From JADLDB01 sp040755835 (GTDB taxonomy: Bacteria > Myxococcota > Myxococcia > Myxococcales > Myxococcaceae): a DNA stretch of 64,000 nt. The DNA lies in NCBI GenBank assembly GCA_040755835.1, contig JBFMAB010000122.1, positions 82,504 through 146,503 on the forward strand, given 5' to 3'. Below are positions 19,458 through 27,825 of this stretch, one piece after another. The notes beneath the pieces were generated by a model. It searched no databases, had not been told where the DNA came from, and saw nothing but the letters and a program-made list of their open reading frames with translations. Both the position numbers and the translations under genes were made by a program. Numbering within the stretch: position 1 is the stretch's first letter; every line of letters starts with the position of its first letter.

Positions 19458-20678
19458 GTGACGCCGCTCCTCGTCCTCACGCTGCTGTCGCAGTCGCCGG
19501 CGCGCGTCACCGTCGTCTTCGGAGGCGACGTCATCCCGCACGACCCGGTGAAGGCGGTGGCGCAGCGCCACGCGCTCGCGGGCGAGGCGGGCTCGCTCAA
19601 CAACGACGGGTGGGACCACGTCTTCGGCCCGCTGGCGCCGGTGTTCCGCCGCAACGACCTCGCCGTCGTCAACCTCGAGACGCCCATCGTCACGGTGAAG
19701 CGGCCCGAGAAGGGCGACATGATTTTCCACGGCCCGCCGGCGATGCTGGCGGCGCTCGCGAAGGCCGGCGTCGACGTCGCGACGTTCGCCAACAACCACT
19801 GCCTCGACCAGCACCGCGAAGGCATCGTCGCCACGCGCGCGTACCTGCGCGCCGCGGGCTTGCAGTCCGCCGGCGCCGACGTCGACGAGGCGACCGCGTG
19901 GACGCCGCTGGTGGTGGAGAAGAATGGCGTCACGCTCGGCGTGCTGGCGGTCGGCCGCTTCCTGAACGGCTTCAACAACACGAAAGACCCCGCGCAGCCG
20001 CACGTCCCCATCGTGCCGTACCCGAAGGACCCCTTCGTCGGCGGGCACACCGTCGAGCAGCTGGTGGAGACGGTGCGCGCGCGCGCCGCCGAGGTGGACG
20101 GGCTCATCGTCTTCATCCACTGGGGCGACGAGTACAAGACGGCGCCGCGCGCCGACGACCGCGCGCTGGCGCAGGCGCTGCTGGACGCGGGCGCGCTGGC
20201 CGTCGTCGGCCACCACCCGCACGTCCTGCAGCCGGTGGAGTGGCTGACGCGCGCCGACGGCACGAAGGGCCTCGTCGCCTTTTCGCTGGGGAACCTCGTG
20301 TCGAACCAGGACTTCGGCGACGAGAAGGGCTTGAAGCGCGACGGCCTGCTGCTCGAGCTCGAGGTGACGCGGCCCGCCCCGGGCCAGCGCGCGCAGGTGA
20401 CCGCGCTCAACGGCGTCGCCGTCTTCACGCAGAACCGGCTCGGCAAGGCGAAGCAGCGCAACGTGCAGCCTTTGCTGCTCGACGACGAAGTGACGGCGAT
20501 GCGCGACCGGCTCTCCGAACTCGAGGGCCGCGTCGACGCCGCCGCGAAGAAGGAACGGAAGGCGCTCGAGAAGCGCCTCGCCGTCGCCACGCTTCGGCAG
20601 GCCCGCATTCGGGCGACGTGGGCGGGCGCGCTGCTCGACGGCGGTGCCGCGGCGGCCATGGCGGCGCCCGGCAAGTGA
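19458..20678 (+). CDS. CapA-like metallophosphatase-fold protein
   Basis: A 406-residue exported protein from GTG 19458. A short signal peptide (MTPLLVLTLLSQSPA) precedes the CapA pattern: VVFGGDVIPHD, VVNLETPI, FANNHCLDQ, FIHWGDEY, VGHHPHVLQPVE and FSLGNLVSN. CapA/PgsA proteins belong to the calcineurin-like superfamily and are best known from poly-gamma-glutamate capsule export, but most copies in Gram-negative genomes have unknown roles. The C-terminus is a basic helical tail. An alternative GTG at 19419 would add 13 residues. There is no capsule operon nearby. Confidence 0.8.
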   Translation: MTPLLVLTLLSQSPARVTVVFGGDVIPHDPVKAVAQRHALAGEAGSLNNDGWDHVFGPLAPVFRRNDLAVVNLETPIVTVKRPEKGDMIFHGPPAMLAALAKAGVDVATFANNHCLDQHREGIVATRAYLRAAGLQSAGADVDEATAWTPLVVEKNGVTLGVLAVGRFLNGFNNTKDPAQPHVPIVPYPKDPFVGGHTVEQLVETVRARAAEVDGLIVFIHWGDEYKTAPRADDRALAQALLDAGALAVVGHHPHVLQPVEWLTRADGTKGLVAFSLGNLVSNQDFGDEKGLKRDGLLLELEVTRPAPGQRAQVTALNGVAVFTQNRLGKAKQRNVQPLLLDDEVTAMRDRLSELEGRVDAAAKKERKALEKRLAVATLRQARIRATWAGALLDGGAAAAMAAPGK

Positions 20679-20712
20679 GGTGTCCCGCGCGCGCCTGCGC
20701 TACACCCGCGCC

Positions 20713-21118
20713 ATGCGGGCGCCCCCCGGGGACTTCTCCACCTGCGCTTCGAGGACATCGCGCAGGACGGGCGGCTGATGTCGAGCCGCTCGATGACGGT
20801 TTCGTACTGGACGAAGCGCCGCGCGCGCCCGGGCTGACGCACACCGACTCGAACCAGCACGTCAACCCGCTCTTCTCCCCGCGCGCTTTCGAGGACGCGG
20901 CGCTGCGGCACCTGAAGCGCCTCGGCCGCTCGCCGGAGCTGCTCGGGCGCGAGGTGGACATCGCGTTCCGTCGTCCGAGCCTTTCCGGCGCGACGCTGCG
21001 GGTGCCGTTGCGCGCGCACCGGCGCGGCGACGACACGGTGTGCGCCGGCGTCTTCCTCGGAGAGGGCGAGGACTCCGTCGCCGCCGGCCGCGTCTTCGGG
21101 CAGTTGGTGCTGCGGTAG
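20713..21118 (+). pseudogene. Frameshifted hotdog-fold (thioesterase-like) gene
   Basis: Three frames together spell one protein. From the ATG at 20713 the frame closes quickly; frame two carries LLHLRFEDIAQDGRLM; frame three carries LTHTDSNQHVNPLFSPRAFE and continues to VFGQLVLR and a TAG at 21118. The DxNxHVN-type motif and length suggest a hotdog-fold acyl-thioesterase-like protein. One break falls at a C6-G4 run near 20723, a place where base-calling errors are common; the other is near 20785. So it is either a pseudogene or a sequencing artefact. No start codon suits the long C-terminal frame alone. Confidence 0.6.
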
Positions 21119-21124
21119 CGCGTG

Positions 21125-21334
21125 TCAGGCCAGGGCGGGCCTCTCTTCGGCCAGATGGAAGCCGTGCGGACTGAAGAACACCTTCGGCTTCGCGATGACG
21201 TGACAGGTGGGGCAGTAGGTGCGCGCGCCGTCGGGCGAGACGCGCAGCTGCACGTCGCCGCCGCACATGACGCACGCGGCCGTCAGCGTCAGCTCGGCCG
21301 TCCGCTCGTTGACGATGGTGACTTCCTGAACCAT
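21125..21334 (-). CDS. Small zinc-ribbon protein
   Basis: A 69-residue protein with two CxxC pairs, CVMCGG and CPTC, spaced as in small zinc ribbons, between a beta-rich N-terminus (EVTIVNERTAELTL) and a basic C-terminal part (KPKVFFSPHGFHL). A GGGAAGG ribosome site precedes the ATG at 21334. The role is unknown; such proteins often bind nucleic acid or a protein partner. It converges on the frameshifted hotdog gene and is divergent from the kinase at 21522. Confidence 0.7.
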   Translation of the reverse strand: MVQEVTIVNERTAELTLTAACVMCGGDVQLRVSPDGARTYCPTCHVIAKPKVFFSPHGFHLAEERPALA

Positions 21335-21521
21335 GCCTTCCCGATACGGCAGGGACGCAGGCGTGCAAGGTGAGCGCCTGCCCGTCCGGCGGGGCGTGCC
21401 GGGGAACGGCGTCGGACCGGGACGAACGCGCCTTCAACCGCACCTCGTCCGCCTGCGTCATCCCGCCGGGGCGCGCTGGTCGACGCGCGCAGCCTCGCGT
21501 GGTTAGGTGGCTCCGCCTCGA

Positions 21522-23276
21522 ATGTCGAAAGAGCGGCTCGTCCTCGGGGGTCGTTTCCGGCTGCTCCGCCACCTCGGCGGCGGCGGCATGTCCGAGGTGT
21601 TCCTCGCCGAGCAGCTGTCGTTGGGCCGCAAGGTGGCGCTCAAGGTGCTCAAGCGCGACCTCGGCAGCCAGCCGGCGATGAGCGAGCGCTTCCGGCGCGA
21701 GGCGCTGCTGTTGTCCACCGTCGACCACCCGTCGGTGGTGCGCGTCATCGACTTCGCGACCGACCCGAAGGACGGGACGGTGCTGGTGCTGGAGCTCGCC
21801 GAAGGCGAGACGCTCGAGCACGCGCTGCGCATGGGCCCCTTCGAGCCGCGGCGGGCCATCCGCGTCTTCCTCCAGCTGGCCGAAGGCCTCGCCGCCATCC
21901 ACGACAAGGGCATCGTCCACCGCGACATCAAGCCACAGAACGTCGTCATCGGGCAGGCCCCGCGCGGCGAGCAGGCGCGGCTGCTCGACTTCGGCATCGC
22001 GCGCCTGATGGAATTGGGCGAAGAGGACGCGCGCGACCTCGCGGGCCGCGCCCCCGAGGACACCGGCCCCTTGCCGCCGCTGCACGCCGACCCCTTCGTC
22101 AGCCACCCGGGCCAGGCGGTGGGCACGCCCGCGTACGTCGCGCCGGAGCAGGCCATGGCGCAGCCGGTGGACCCGCGCACCGACGTCTACTCCTTCGGCG
22201 TGCTGGCGTTCCGCGCGCTCTCCGGGCGGCTGCCCTTCGAAGGCCCGGACACGCGCGACTACCTCGAACAGCACGTGAAGGCGAAGCCGCCGCGGCTCGA
22301 CGAGGTGGCGCCGCACCTCGCCCAGTGGCCCGCGCTGGTGAAGCTGGTCATGCAGTGCCTCGAGAAGAAGCCCGACGCGCGCCCGAAGGACGGCCACGCG
22401 CTGGCCGCGGCGCTCAAGGCCTGCCTGCCGCCCGACGCGATTCCGCTCACCACGCAGACGCGCCGCGCGCTCAACGCGGTGGCGACGCAGAGCCTCTCGG
22501 CGGTGAAGGGCACCGTGGACACGCTGGGCCAGCGCAGCCGCGCGGGCGCGCGACAGCTGCGCCGGCTCGCCGCGCTCCTCGACCAGCAGACGCGCGTCAG
22601 TCTGCTCATCACCGTGCTGCTGACGGCCATGGTTCCGGCGGCCTGGGCGTTGTGGCCGCCCACGCCGGCCGAGGAAGCCGAGCAGCGCCTGCTGAAGGGC
22701 GACGCCGCGGGCGCGCTGCAGCTCATCGACGAGGCGCTGCCCGACGCGAAGGGCGACGTGCCCACGCTGCTGTCGCTCAAGGCCGCCGCGCTCCACCAAC
22801 TGGGGCGCACCGAGGACGAGCGCGCGCTGATGCGCGACGCGCCGTACCAGGTCCTCTTCCCCGCGCGCCGGCCGCTGCTGCAGGCGATGGCCGAGGACTT
22901 CGCCGACGCCGAGGGCGACGCCGAGCTGAAGGAGCTCCTCGGCATGGTGCCCGCGCCGGCGCTGGTGCCCGTCTTCGAGGCCTTCGCCCGCGAGGCCTTG
23001 TCCAGGCGGCAGTGGGGCGCCCTGCGGTGGCTCGACCTCTCGAAGCAGGCCGCGGGCCTGGACCTCGTCGCCCGCTACGCCGCGTCGCTGGGCTCGCGCA
23101 GCTGCACGGTGCGCGCGAAGGCGGCCACCCGCCTGGGCGAGCTCGGCGACAGGGACGCCATCTCCGCGCTGCGCGACCTCTCGGAGACGCCGAAGGACGA
23201 AGGCGCGAGCGGCCCCATCAACTGCGGACAGGACGAGGCCGCCGAGGCGATTCGCCAGCTCAAGAAGGGGCCCTGA
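21522..23276 (+). CDS. Transmembrane Ser/Thr protein kinase
   Basis: A 584-residue kinase with an intact catalytic core at about 10-300: glycine loop LGGGGMSEVF, K41, HRDIKPQN with HRD at 133-135, DFG at 156-158 and APE-type YVAPEQ. A single membrane helix at about 359-378 precedes a helical, TPR- or HEAT-like outer or C-terminal region (AEEAEQRLLKGDAAGALQLI) that ends with a conserved-looking GDRDAISALRDL segment. The TPR-like sensor could bind protein partners. The 3' end overlaps the convergent macro-domain pseudogene by 17 bp. Confidence 0.92.
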   Translation: MSKERLVLGGRFRLLRHLGGGGMSEVFLAEQLSLGRKVALKVLKRDLGSQPAMSERFRREALLLSTVDHPSVVRVIDFATDPKDGTVLVLELAEGETLEHALRMGPFEPRRAIRVFLQLAEGLAAIHDKGIVHRDIKPQNVVIGQAPRGEQARLLDFGIARLMELGEEDARDLAGRAPEDTGPLPPLHADPFVSHPGQAVGTPAYVAPEQAMAQPVDPRTDVYSFGVLAFRALSGRLPFEGPDTRDYLEQHVKAKPPRLDEVAPHLAQWPALVKLVMQCLEKKPDARPKDGHALAAALKACLPPDAIPLTTQTRRALNAVATQSLSAVKGTVDTLGQRSRAGARQLRRLAALLDQQTRVSLLITVLLTAMVPAAWALWPPTPAEEAEQRLLKGDAAGALQLIDEALPDAKGDVPTLLSLKAAALHQLGRTEDERALMRDAPYQVLFPARRPLLQAMAEDFADAEGDAELKELLGMVPAPALVPVFEAFAREALSRRQWGALRWLDLSKQAAGLDLVARYAASLGSRSCTVRAKAATRLGELGDRDAISALRDLSETPKDEGASGPINCGQDEAAEAIRQLKKGP

Positions 23277-23735
23277 CGCGCACGAGCCGCACGTCGGCCG
23301 TGGACGTCGAGGCCGCCAGCGCGCGCTGCATCACCTCGAGCGCGCGCGCCTTGTCGAAGCCGCCCGAGCCCGCGCCCAACACCGGGAACGCGACCGACGC
23401 GAAGCCGCCGCCGTCGACGAGGCGCAGCGCCGCCACGACGCCGTCGTGAATCGAGCGCTCGGACGCGCGCCACAACAGGTCGATGGCCGCGACGTGGATG
23501 ATGGCGCGGAAGGGCAGGGCGCCCGCGCCGGTGCGCACCGCGCCGCCGAGCGGAATCGGGCCGTGTCTCGCGACCTCGCGGAACGGCTGCGTGCCACCGC
23601 GCCGCTTGATGGCGCCGGAGACGCCCTGCGGCAGCAGCAGCCACCAGGGGATGAGGTTGCGGTTCCACGCGTTGACGATGACCTCGACGGGTTGGTCGAG
23701 CAGGTCTCGTCGACGAGCGTCACGCGCGGCGCCAC
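23260..23735 (-). pseudogene. Frameshifted macro-domain (ADP-ribose-binding) gene
   Basis: The long frame ending at 23260 encodes most of a macro domain: VEVIVNAWNRN, WWLLLPQGVSGAIKRRGG, GPIPLGGAV, IIHVAAIDLLWRASERSI and FPVLGAGSGGFD. The expected beginning, MAPRVTLVDE, lies in another frame from a GTG at 23735. The two join near 23705-23713, where one base appears to be missing. Macro domains of this kind bind or hydrolyse ADP-ribose derivatives. With one base restored the gene would be complete and of normal size, so the break may be an assembly error or a very recent mutation. Confidence 0.75.
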
Positions 23736-23839
23736 GAAGGCGAGTGTATCCGCCGGGTGATTTATTGACTCGCCGCGGATCGCGCGTCTGATCGCCACTG
23801 ACCTGCAGCGCCCTGTGGCGCCTTCCCTGGAGAGCCGAC

Positions 23840-24028
23840 ATGAACGAGACGACCGCCGCGAAGACCACCACCTGGCAGGGCCCCGAGCGCCGCACCCTGG
23901 GCGCGCCCGCGCCGACGTTCGGTGAGCTGCTCGTCGAGTGCAGCTGGCGCCCGACCGACCGCCCCATCGGCGTGTCCGACGGCTGGCTGCGCGCGAACGG
24001 CTACGCGCCGGACCGCCGGACGCGCTGA
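23840..24028 (+). CDS. Small conserved-looking hypothetical protein
   Basis: A 62-residue soluble protein with an ATG at 23840 preceded by a GGAGAG site. It contains GPERRTLGAPAPTF and ends in basic residues. Its composition is typical of genuine coding sequence and the ribosome site is good, but I do not recognise a family. Confidence 0.5.
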   Translation: MNETTAAKTTTWQGPERRTLGAPAPTFGELLVECSWRPTDRPIGVSDGWLRANGYAPDRRTR

Positions 24029-24103
24029 CCTGCGAGCCGCGGCCTCATCCCGCAAGCGCGCCGGCCGAGGCGGTTGGCGATGACTGAGGTACCGTCAGGC
24101 CCC

Positions 24104-25222
24104 ATGCGTCTTCGTCTCGCGCTGTCGGGTGTCCTCGCGTCGCTCCTCCTCGCCTGCAGTGGAGGGGGTGGCAGCGACGGCGGCAGTGGAGGCGGCGCCG
24201 GCAGCGACCTGGTCCTCACGGGGAGTTGGAAGCAGGTCTTCGTCAGCGCGGGCGTGGACAACCCGTCGTCGGCTCCCCGCGTCGCGGCGCGCGCCGGTGA
24301 AGCGCGCCTCGCCTGGGTGTCGAAGACGCAGAGAACCCGTGTCCTCGTCGTCGACGCGATGGGTCCGCGTGAACTCACGCTGCCCCAGGGCACGAAGGGC
24401 AACCCGCGCGTGGCCTTCGCGGGAGCGGCGAGCGTCCTGGTGGTGCCGGACCCCCTCCAACTCGGCCGCTTCGCTGCGTACCGCGAGGAAGCCGGAACCT
24501 TCAGTGCGCTCGCCTCGCCGGTGCCCGGCGATGAGCTCGGCGCCATCGAGGTGACCGCGCTGGGCAGCGACGTCTTCGTCGCCGCCCAGGACGTGACGTT
24601 GAACGCGGTGGTCGTCGAGCGCCTCGACGGCGCCGCGTGGACGCGCATCGGCCGCTTCCCGCTGAGCGGCACGTTGGCGCGGCTTGGCTTCGTGGGCGAC
24701 GGCAGGTCGCTCGTCCTCATGACGCTCGAAGGCACCGCGACGCGGACGCTGCGCGCGTACCGGAGCGGCGCGTGGGAGGAGCTGGGCGCTCCGCCGCCGC
24801 TCGCGTCGACGTCGTCGCTCCCTTTCATCGCCGTTGACGGGCAGCGCGTCTTCTTCCTCGAGTGGGACGAGGCGGCGCAGCAGTCCATCGCGTGGGTCCA
24901 CGACGGCGCCGCCTGGAGTGAGTGGGCGCGCTCGCAGGCCAGTGAGTGCTTCCACGCCCTCGCCGTGCATGGCGGCGCGCTGTACACCTTCAGTGGCACT
25001 TCGCCCAACAGCGGCAGCGCGCCCAGAACGCGGGAGCTGGCGCGGCTCGACCGCGGCGCTGTGACGCGTGTCGCGCTCCCGTTTGGCCCCGACTCGCGCG
25101 GCGACGTCATGCTGTACGAAGGCAGCTTCCTGGTGTCGGGCGGCGACGCGTTCTACGCGACGTATGGCGAACAGGGGACGAGCGGCTTCAACGCGGTGCG
25201 ACTCCATCGCGTGGCGCGGTAG
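24104..25222 (+). CDS. Lipoprotein with a probable beta-propeller fold
   Basis: A 372-residue lipoprotein. Signal peptide MRLRLALSGVLASLLLAC ends in a lipobox and is followed by a Gly/Ser linker of about 20 residues (SGGGGSDGGSGGGAG), a common myxobacterial surface-lipoprotein design. The mature part shows repeated short units with the pattern of beta-propeller blades, e.g. DGAAWTRIGRFPL, SGAWEELGAPPPL and DGAAWSEWARS, each about 50 residues apart. The role is unknown; it is likely exposed on the outer membrane. A longer ATG start at 24080 exists but would precede the signal peptide. Confidence 0.7.
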   Translation: MRLRLALSGVLASLLLACSGGGGSDGGSGGGAGSDLVLTGSWKQVFVSAGVDNPSSAPRVAARAGEARLAWVSKTQRTRVLVVDAMGPRELTLPQGTKGNPRVAFAGAASVLVVPDPLQLGRFAAYREEAGTFSALASPVPGDELGAIEVTALGSDVFVAAQDVTLNAVVVERLDGAAWTRIGRFPLSGTLARLGFVGDGRSLVLMTLEGTATRTLRAYRSGAWEELGAPPPLASTSSLPFIAVDGQRVFFLEWDEAAQQSIAWVHDGAAWSEWARSQASECFHALAVHGGALYTFSGTSPNSGSAPRTRELARLDRGAVTRVALPFGPDSRGDVMLYEGSFLVSGGDAFYATYGEQGTSGFNAVRLHRVAR

Positions 25223-25502
25223 CGCGGCGACCGCCGCTTCGTTTCCCGGCGCGTGGAGCGACTCCAACCTCGTCTCCGCCGCGGACGATGTGCGAGCGCA
25301 CGCGGCGGGCGCCATCGGCGTCACGTTCGTGCACAGGCAGCGCGCGGCGCGCGCCAGCGGCGGCGCGTCGGCGGCCACCTCGACGCGCGGTGCCTCCGTC
25401 AGGTGTCCGGCCACGTCGTGGTCGTGCGCCTCGTCGACGAAGCCGGTGAACCAGCCCGAATCCCCTCCGGCGCGGTGCGCTTCACCGCGAAGGAGGCCTC
25501 TC
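25223..25502. other. Intergenic stretch with possible coding remnants
   Basis: The 280 bp between the lipoprotein and the convergent amidase gene hold no complete gene. Short stretches read like coding sequence in different frames (VSGHVVVVRLVDEAG near 25410, GVTFVHRQRAA near 25320), which would fit a decayed rightward gene, but no family can be assigned. Confidence 0.35.
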
Positions 25503-27185
25503 TCACGACAGCGCCTTGACGTGAATCGGCGGCACGCGGCGCTCCACCGCGGCCTCCACCACGCGGCCGAGGCGCAACAGCAGATGCTCCTCCCACGGGC
25601 GGCCGAGCAGCTGGAGGCTCACGGGCAGGCCCGCGGCGTCGAAGCCCGCCGGCACCGCGAGCGCGGGGAAGCCGGTGAGGTTCCCGACGCGGACGAAGCG
25701 CATCAACTGGTCCACCACCGGGAGGTTGGACTCACCGTCGGGCAGCGTCTCTTCGGGAATCGGCGGCGCGGTGCACGCGGTGGTGGGCGTGACGACGACG
25801 TCCACGTCGTTCATCAGCGCGAGGTACTCGCGCGTCAGCTTGTGCCGGTGCCGCATCGCGTGGACGAGGTCCGTCGCGCGGAAGTGCCGGCCGATGGCGA
25901 GGTTGGTGCGCGAGTCGAGCGCGAAGCGCGTGGAGTCCTCCTCCACGTCGTCGCGCATCGCCGTCGCCATCTCCGAGAGGATGATGACGGCGTGGCTCCA
26001 GAGAATGGTGTTGAGGTCCGGCGGCGGAATCTCCACCACCTTCGCGCCCGCGTCGGTGAGCGCCCGCACCGCTTCCCTGCAGCGCTTCACGACGTCGGGG
26101 TCCGCGTCCTCGAAGTACGGCGCGCAGAGGCCCAGGCGCACGCCGGCGAGGTTGCGGTTCTCGTAGGCCGACAGGTGCGCCGGCGGCTGCGCCTGCGACA
26201 CGAAGTCGTGCGCGTCGGGGCCCGCGATGAGCGCGTACGCCGCCGCCACGTCGTCCACCGTGAGGCCGATGGGCCCGACGTGGCCCACGTTCCAGCAGAG
26301 CGCCGGCACGCCCGTCTCGGGGATGCGCCCCCACGTCGCCTTCAGGCCGACGACGCCGCACAGCCCCGCAGGGATGCGGATGGAGCCGCCGCCGTCCGCG
26401 CCGATGGCCACCGGGCACAGGCCCGCCGCCACCACCGCCGCCGAGCCGCTCGAGGAGCCGCCGGTGATGTGGCCCCGGTTCCACGGGTTCCGCGCCGGCC
26501 CGTAGTGCGGGTTCAACCCGATGGGGTTGATGCCGATTTCGTTCATGTTGGCCTTGCCGAGGATGACGGCGCCGCCGGCCTTCAGGCGCTCGGCCACCAC
26601 CGAGTCCTTCGTGGCCACCCGCTTCAAGAACTTCGTCCCCAGCGTCGTGGGGAAGCCCGCGAGGTCCACCTCGTCCTTCAGCACGACTGGCACGCCGTCC
26701 AGGACGCTCCGCGCCTCGCCCGCGCGCAGGCGGCGCGCCGCGGCCTCCGCGTCCTTCAGCACCTCCTCCGGCTTGCGCGCGATGAAGAAGCCCATGCGCT
26801 CGTCGCGGCCGTCGAGGCGCTCGATGGCGTCATGCAGCCGCCGCACCACCGACACCGGGTCGCCGCCGTCGCGGTACGCCTGCGCGTAGGCGGACACCGT
26901 CTCGAGGCGCGTCAGCCCGGCGAACCGCGCGCCGCTCGCGTGCACCGCGCGCTCCGCCAGCTGCAGCGGGCCCTGCGGCTCCGCCGCCGGCTCGCCGTGC
27001 GGCAGCGGCACCTGCACCGGCGACGCATCCCCCGCGCTCGCCTTCTTGAACGCCTCGAAGCCGGAGTCGTTGACCAGCTTCGACAGCAGCACGGGGCCCA
27101 CGCCGCTCTCGAGGGCGTTGACGAAGGCCTTCAGTGGCAAGCCCGCGACACGCGGCGCCTTCACCGGGTTGCGATGGTAGGTCAT
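25503..27185 (-). CDS. Amidase signature-family protein
   Basis: A 560-residue protein with the Ser-cisSer-Lys catalytic signature: VLKDEVD (lysine), GGSSSGSAAVVAAGL (cis-serine region) and GADGGGSIRIPAG (nucleophile region). Amidase-signature enzymes hydrolyse amides such as fatty acid amides, aryl amides or, in GatA, glutaminyl groups; no GatB or GatC gene is nearby, so a free-standing amidase is likely. The N-terminal 100 residues are additional helical sequence. The ATG at 27185 is the first in frame and no signal peptide is seen. Confidence 0.9.
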   Translation of the reverse strand: MTYHRNPVKAPRVAGLPLKAFVNALESGVGPVLLSKLVNDSGFEAFKKASAGDASPVQVPLPHGEPAAEPQGPLQLAERAVHASGARFAGLTRLETVSAYAQAYRDGGDPVSVVRRLHDAIERLDGRDERMGFFIARKPEEVLKDAEAAARRLRAGEARSVLDGVPVVLKDEVDLAGFPTTLGTKFLKRVATKDSVVAERLKAGGAVILGKANMNEIGINPIGLNPHYGPARNPWNRGHITGGSSSGSAAVVAAGLCPVAIGADGGGSIRIPAGLCGVVGLKATWGRIPETGVPALCWNVGHVGPIGLTVDDVAAAYALIAGPDAHDFVSQAQPPAHLSAYENRNLAGVRLGLCAPYFEDADPDVVKRCREAVRALTDAGAKVVEIPPPDLNTILWSHAVIILSEMATAMRDDVEEDSTRFALDSRTNLAIGRHFRATDLVHAMRHRHKLTREYLALMNDVDVVVTPTTACTAPPIPEETLPDGESNLPVVDQLMRFVRVGNLTGFPALAVPAGFDAAGLPVSLQLLGRPWEEHLLLRLGRVVEAAVERRVPPIHVKALS

Positions 27186-27256
27186 GGCCGCGCACCGTAG
27201 CGCACTCGCCCGGTCGCGCCGTTGAATAGCCGGCGCTCCACCCGGTCCAAGGCGGC

Positions 27257-27691
27257 ATGAACCGAACCCTCCTTGGAGTGTCCCTGGCGGTGGCGATGGT
27301 GAGCGCGACGGCGGCCCGCGCGGATGACTGCGACGCGCCCTACGGGCGGTACCACGGCGCGGCGCCGGTGGTGGCGCAGCGGCCGCCTCCGATTCCCATC
27401 GTGGCGCCGCAGCAGAGTCCCCATGGCCGCTACGAATGGCGCGACGTGCAGCGCTGGGTGCCCGCGACGTCGACGCAGGTGTGGGTCGAAGGCCGCTGCG
27501 TCACCAGGCGCCACGGCCGGCGCGGCCGCTTCGAGCACACGCGCTGCACGCCCGGCCACTATGAGACCGTCACCACGCCCGGCCGCTACGAGACGCGGCA
27601 GGAGTGGGTGTGGGTCGCGTTCCCGCCGCCGCCCGTCCGCTTCGGCGCGACGTTCGGCAACGGCGGCGGCTTCACGGTGACGATGCGCTGA
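27257..27691 (+). CDS. Secreted hypothetical protein with aromatic/Arg-rich repeats
   Basis: A 144-residue exported protein. A signal peptide (MNRTLLGVSLAVAMVSATAARA) precedes a Pro-rich segment and two related units, YEWRDVQRWVPATSTQVW and YETVTTPGRYETRQEWVWV. Three cysteines are present. The pattern of alternating aromatic residues suggests a small beta-sheet protein at the cell surface, but I cannot name a family. A terminator-like hairpin lies 30 bp after the stop. Confidence 0.55.
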   Translation: MNRTLLGVSLAVAMVSATAARADDCDAPYGRYHGAAPVVAQRPPPIPIVAPQQSPHGRYEWRDVQRWVPATSTQVWVEGRCVTRRHGRRGRFEHTRCTPGHYETVTTPGRYETRQEWVWVAFPPPPVRFGATFGNGGGFTVTMR

Positions 27692-27721
27692 CCCCCGAGA
27701 CCGCAGCGCGGCTTCAAGCGG

Positions 27722-27756
27722 GGGCTCCGGGCCGGTTCCGGGGCCCTCGTCGTTTT
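27722..27756 (+). terminator. Probable intrinsic terminator after the secreted protein gene
   Basis: Bases 27722-27730 (GGGCTCCGG) pair with 27738-27746 (CCGGGGCCC) as a 9-bp stem with one G-U pair and a 7-base loop, followed by a broken T-tract ending at 27756. It lies 30 bp after the stop at 27691. Confidence 0.55.
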
Positions 27757-27825
27757 CCGCACTGGCGCGAGGCGCCCGGCTTCGAGCGCCGCTCCGGCGC
27801 GTTTTCGGGGTAGAACCTGAAGCCG

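Noticed and set aside
25253..25519. Plus-strand small ORF before the amidase gene
   Set aside because: The N-terminal half is Arg-rich frame noise and its last 17 bases overlap the convergent amidase; only a short segment reads like protein.
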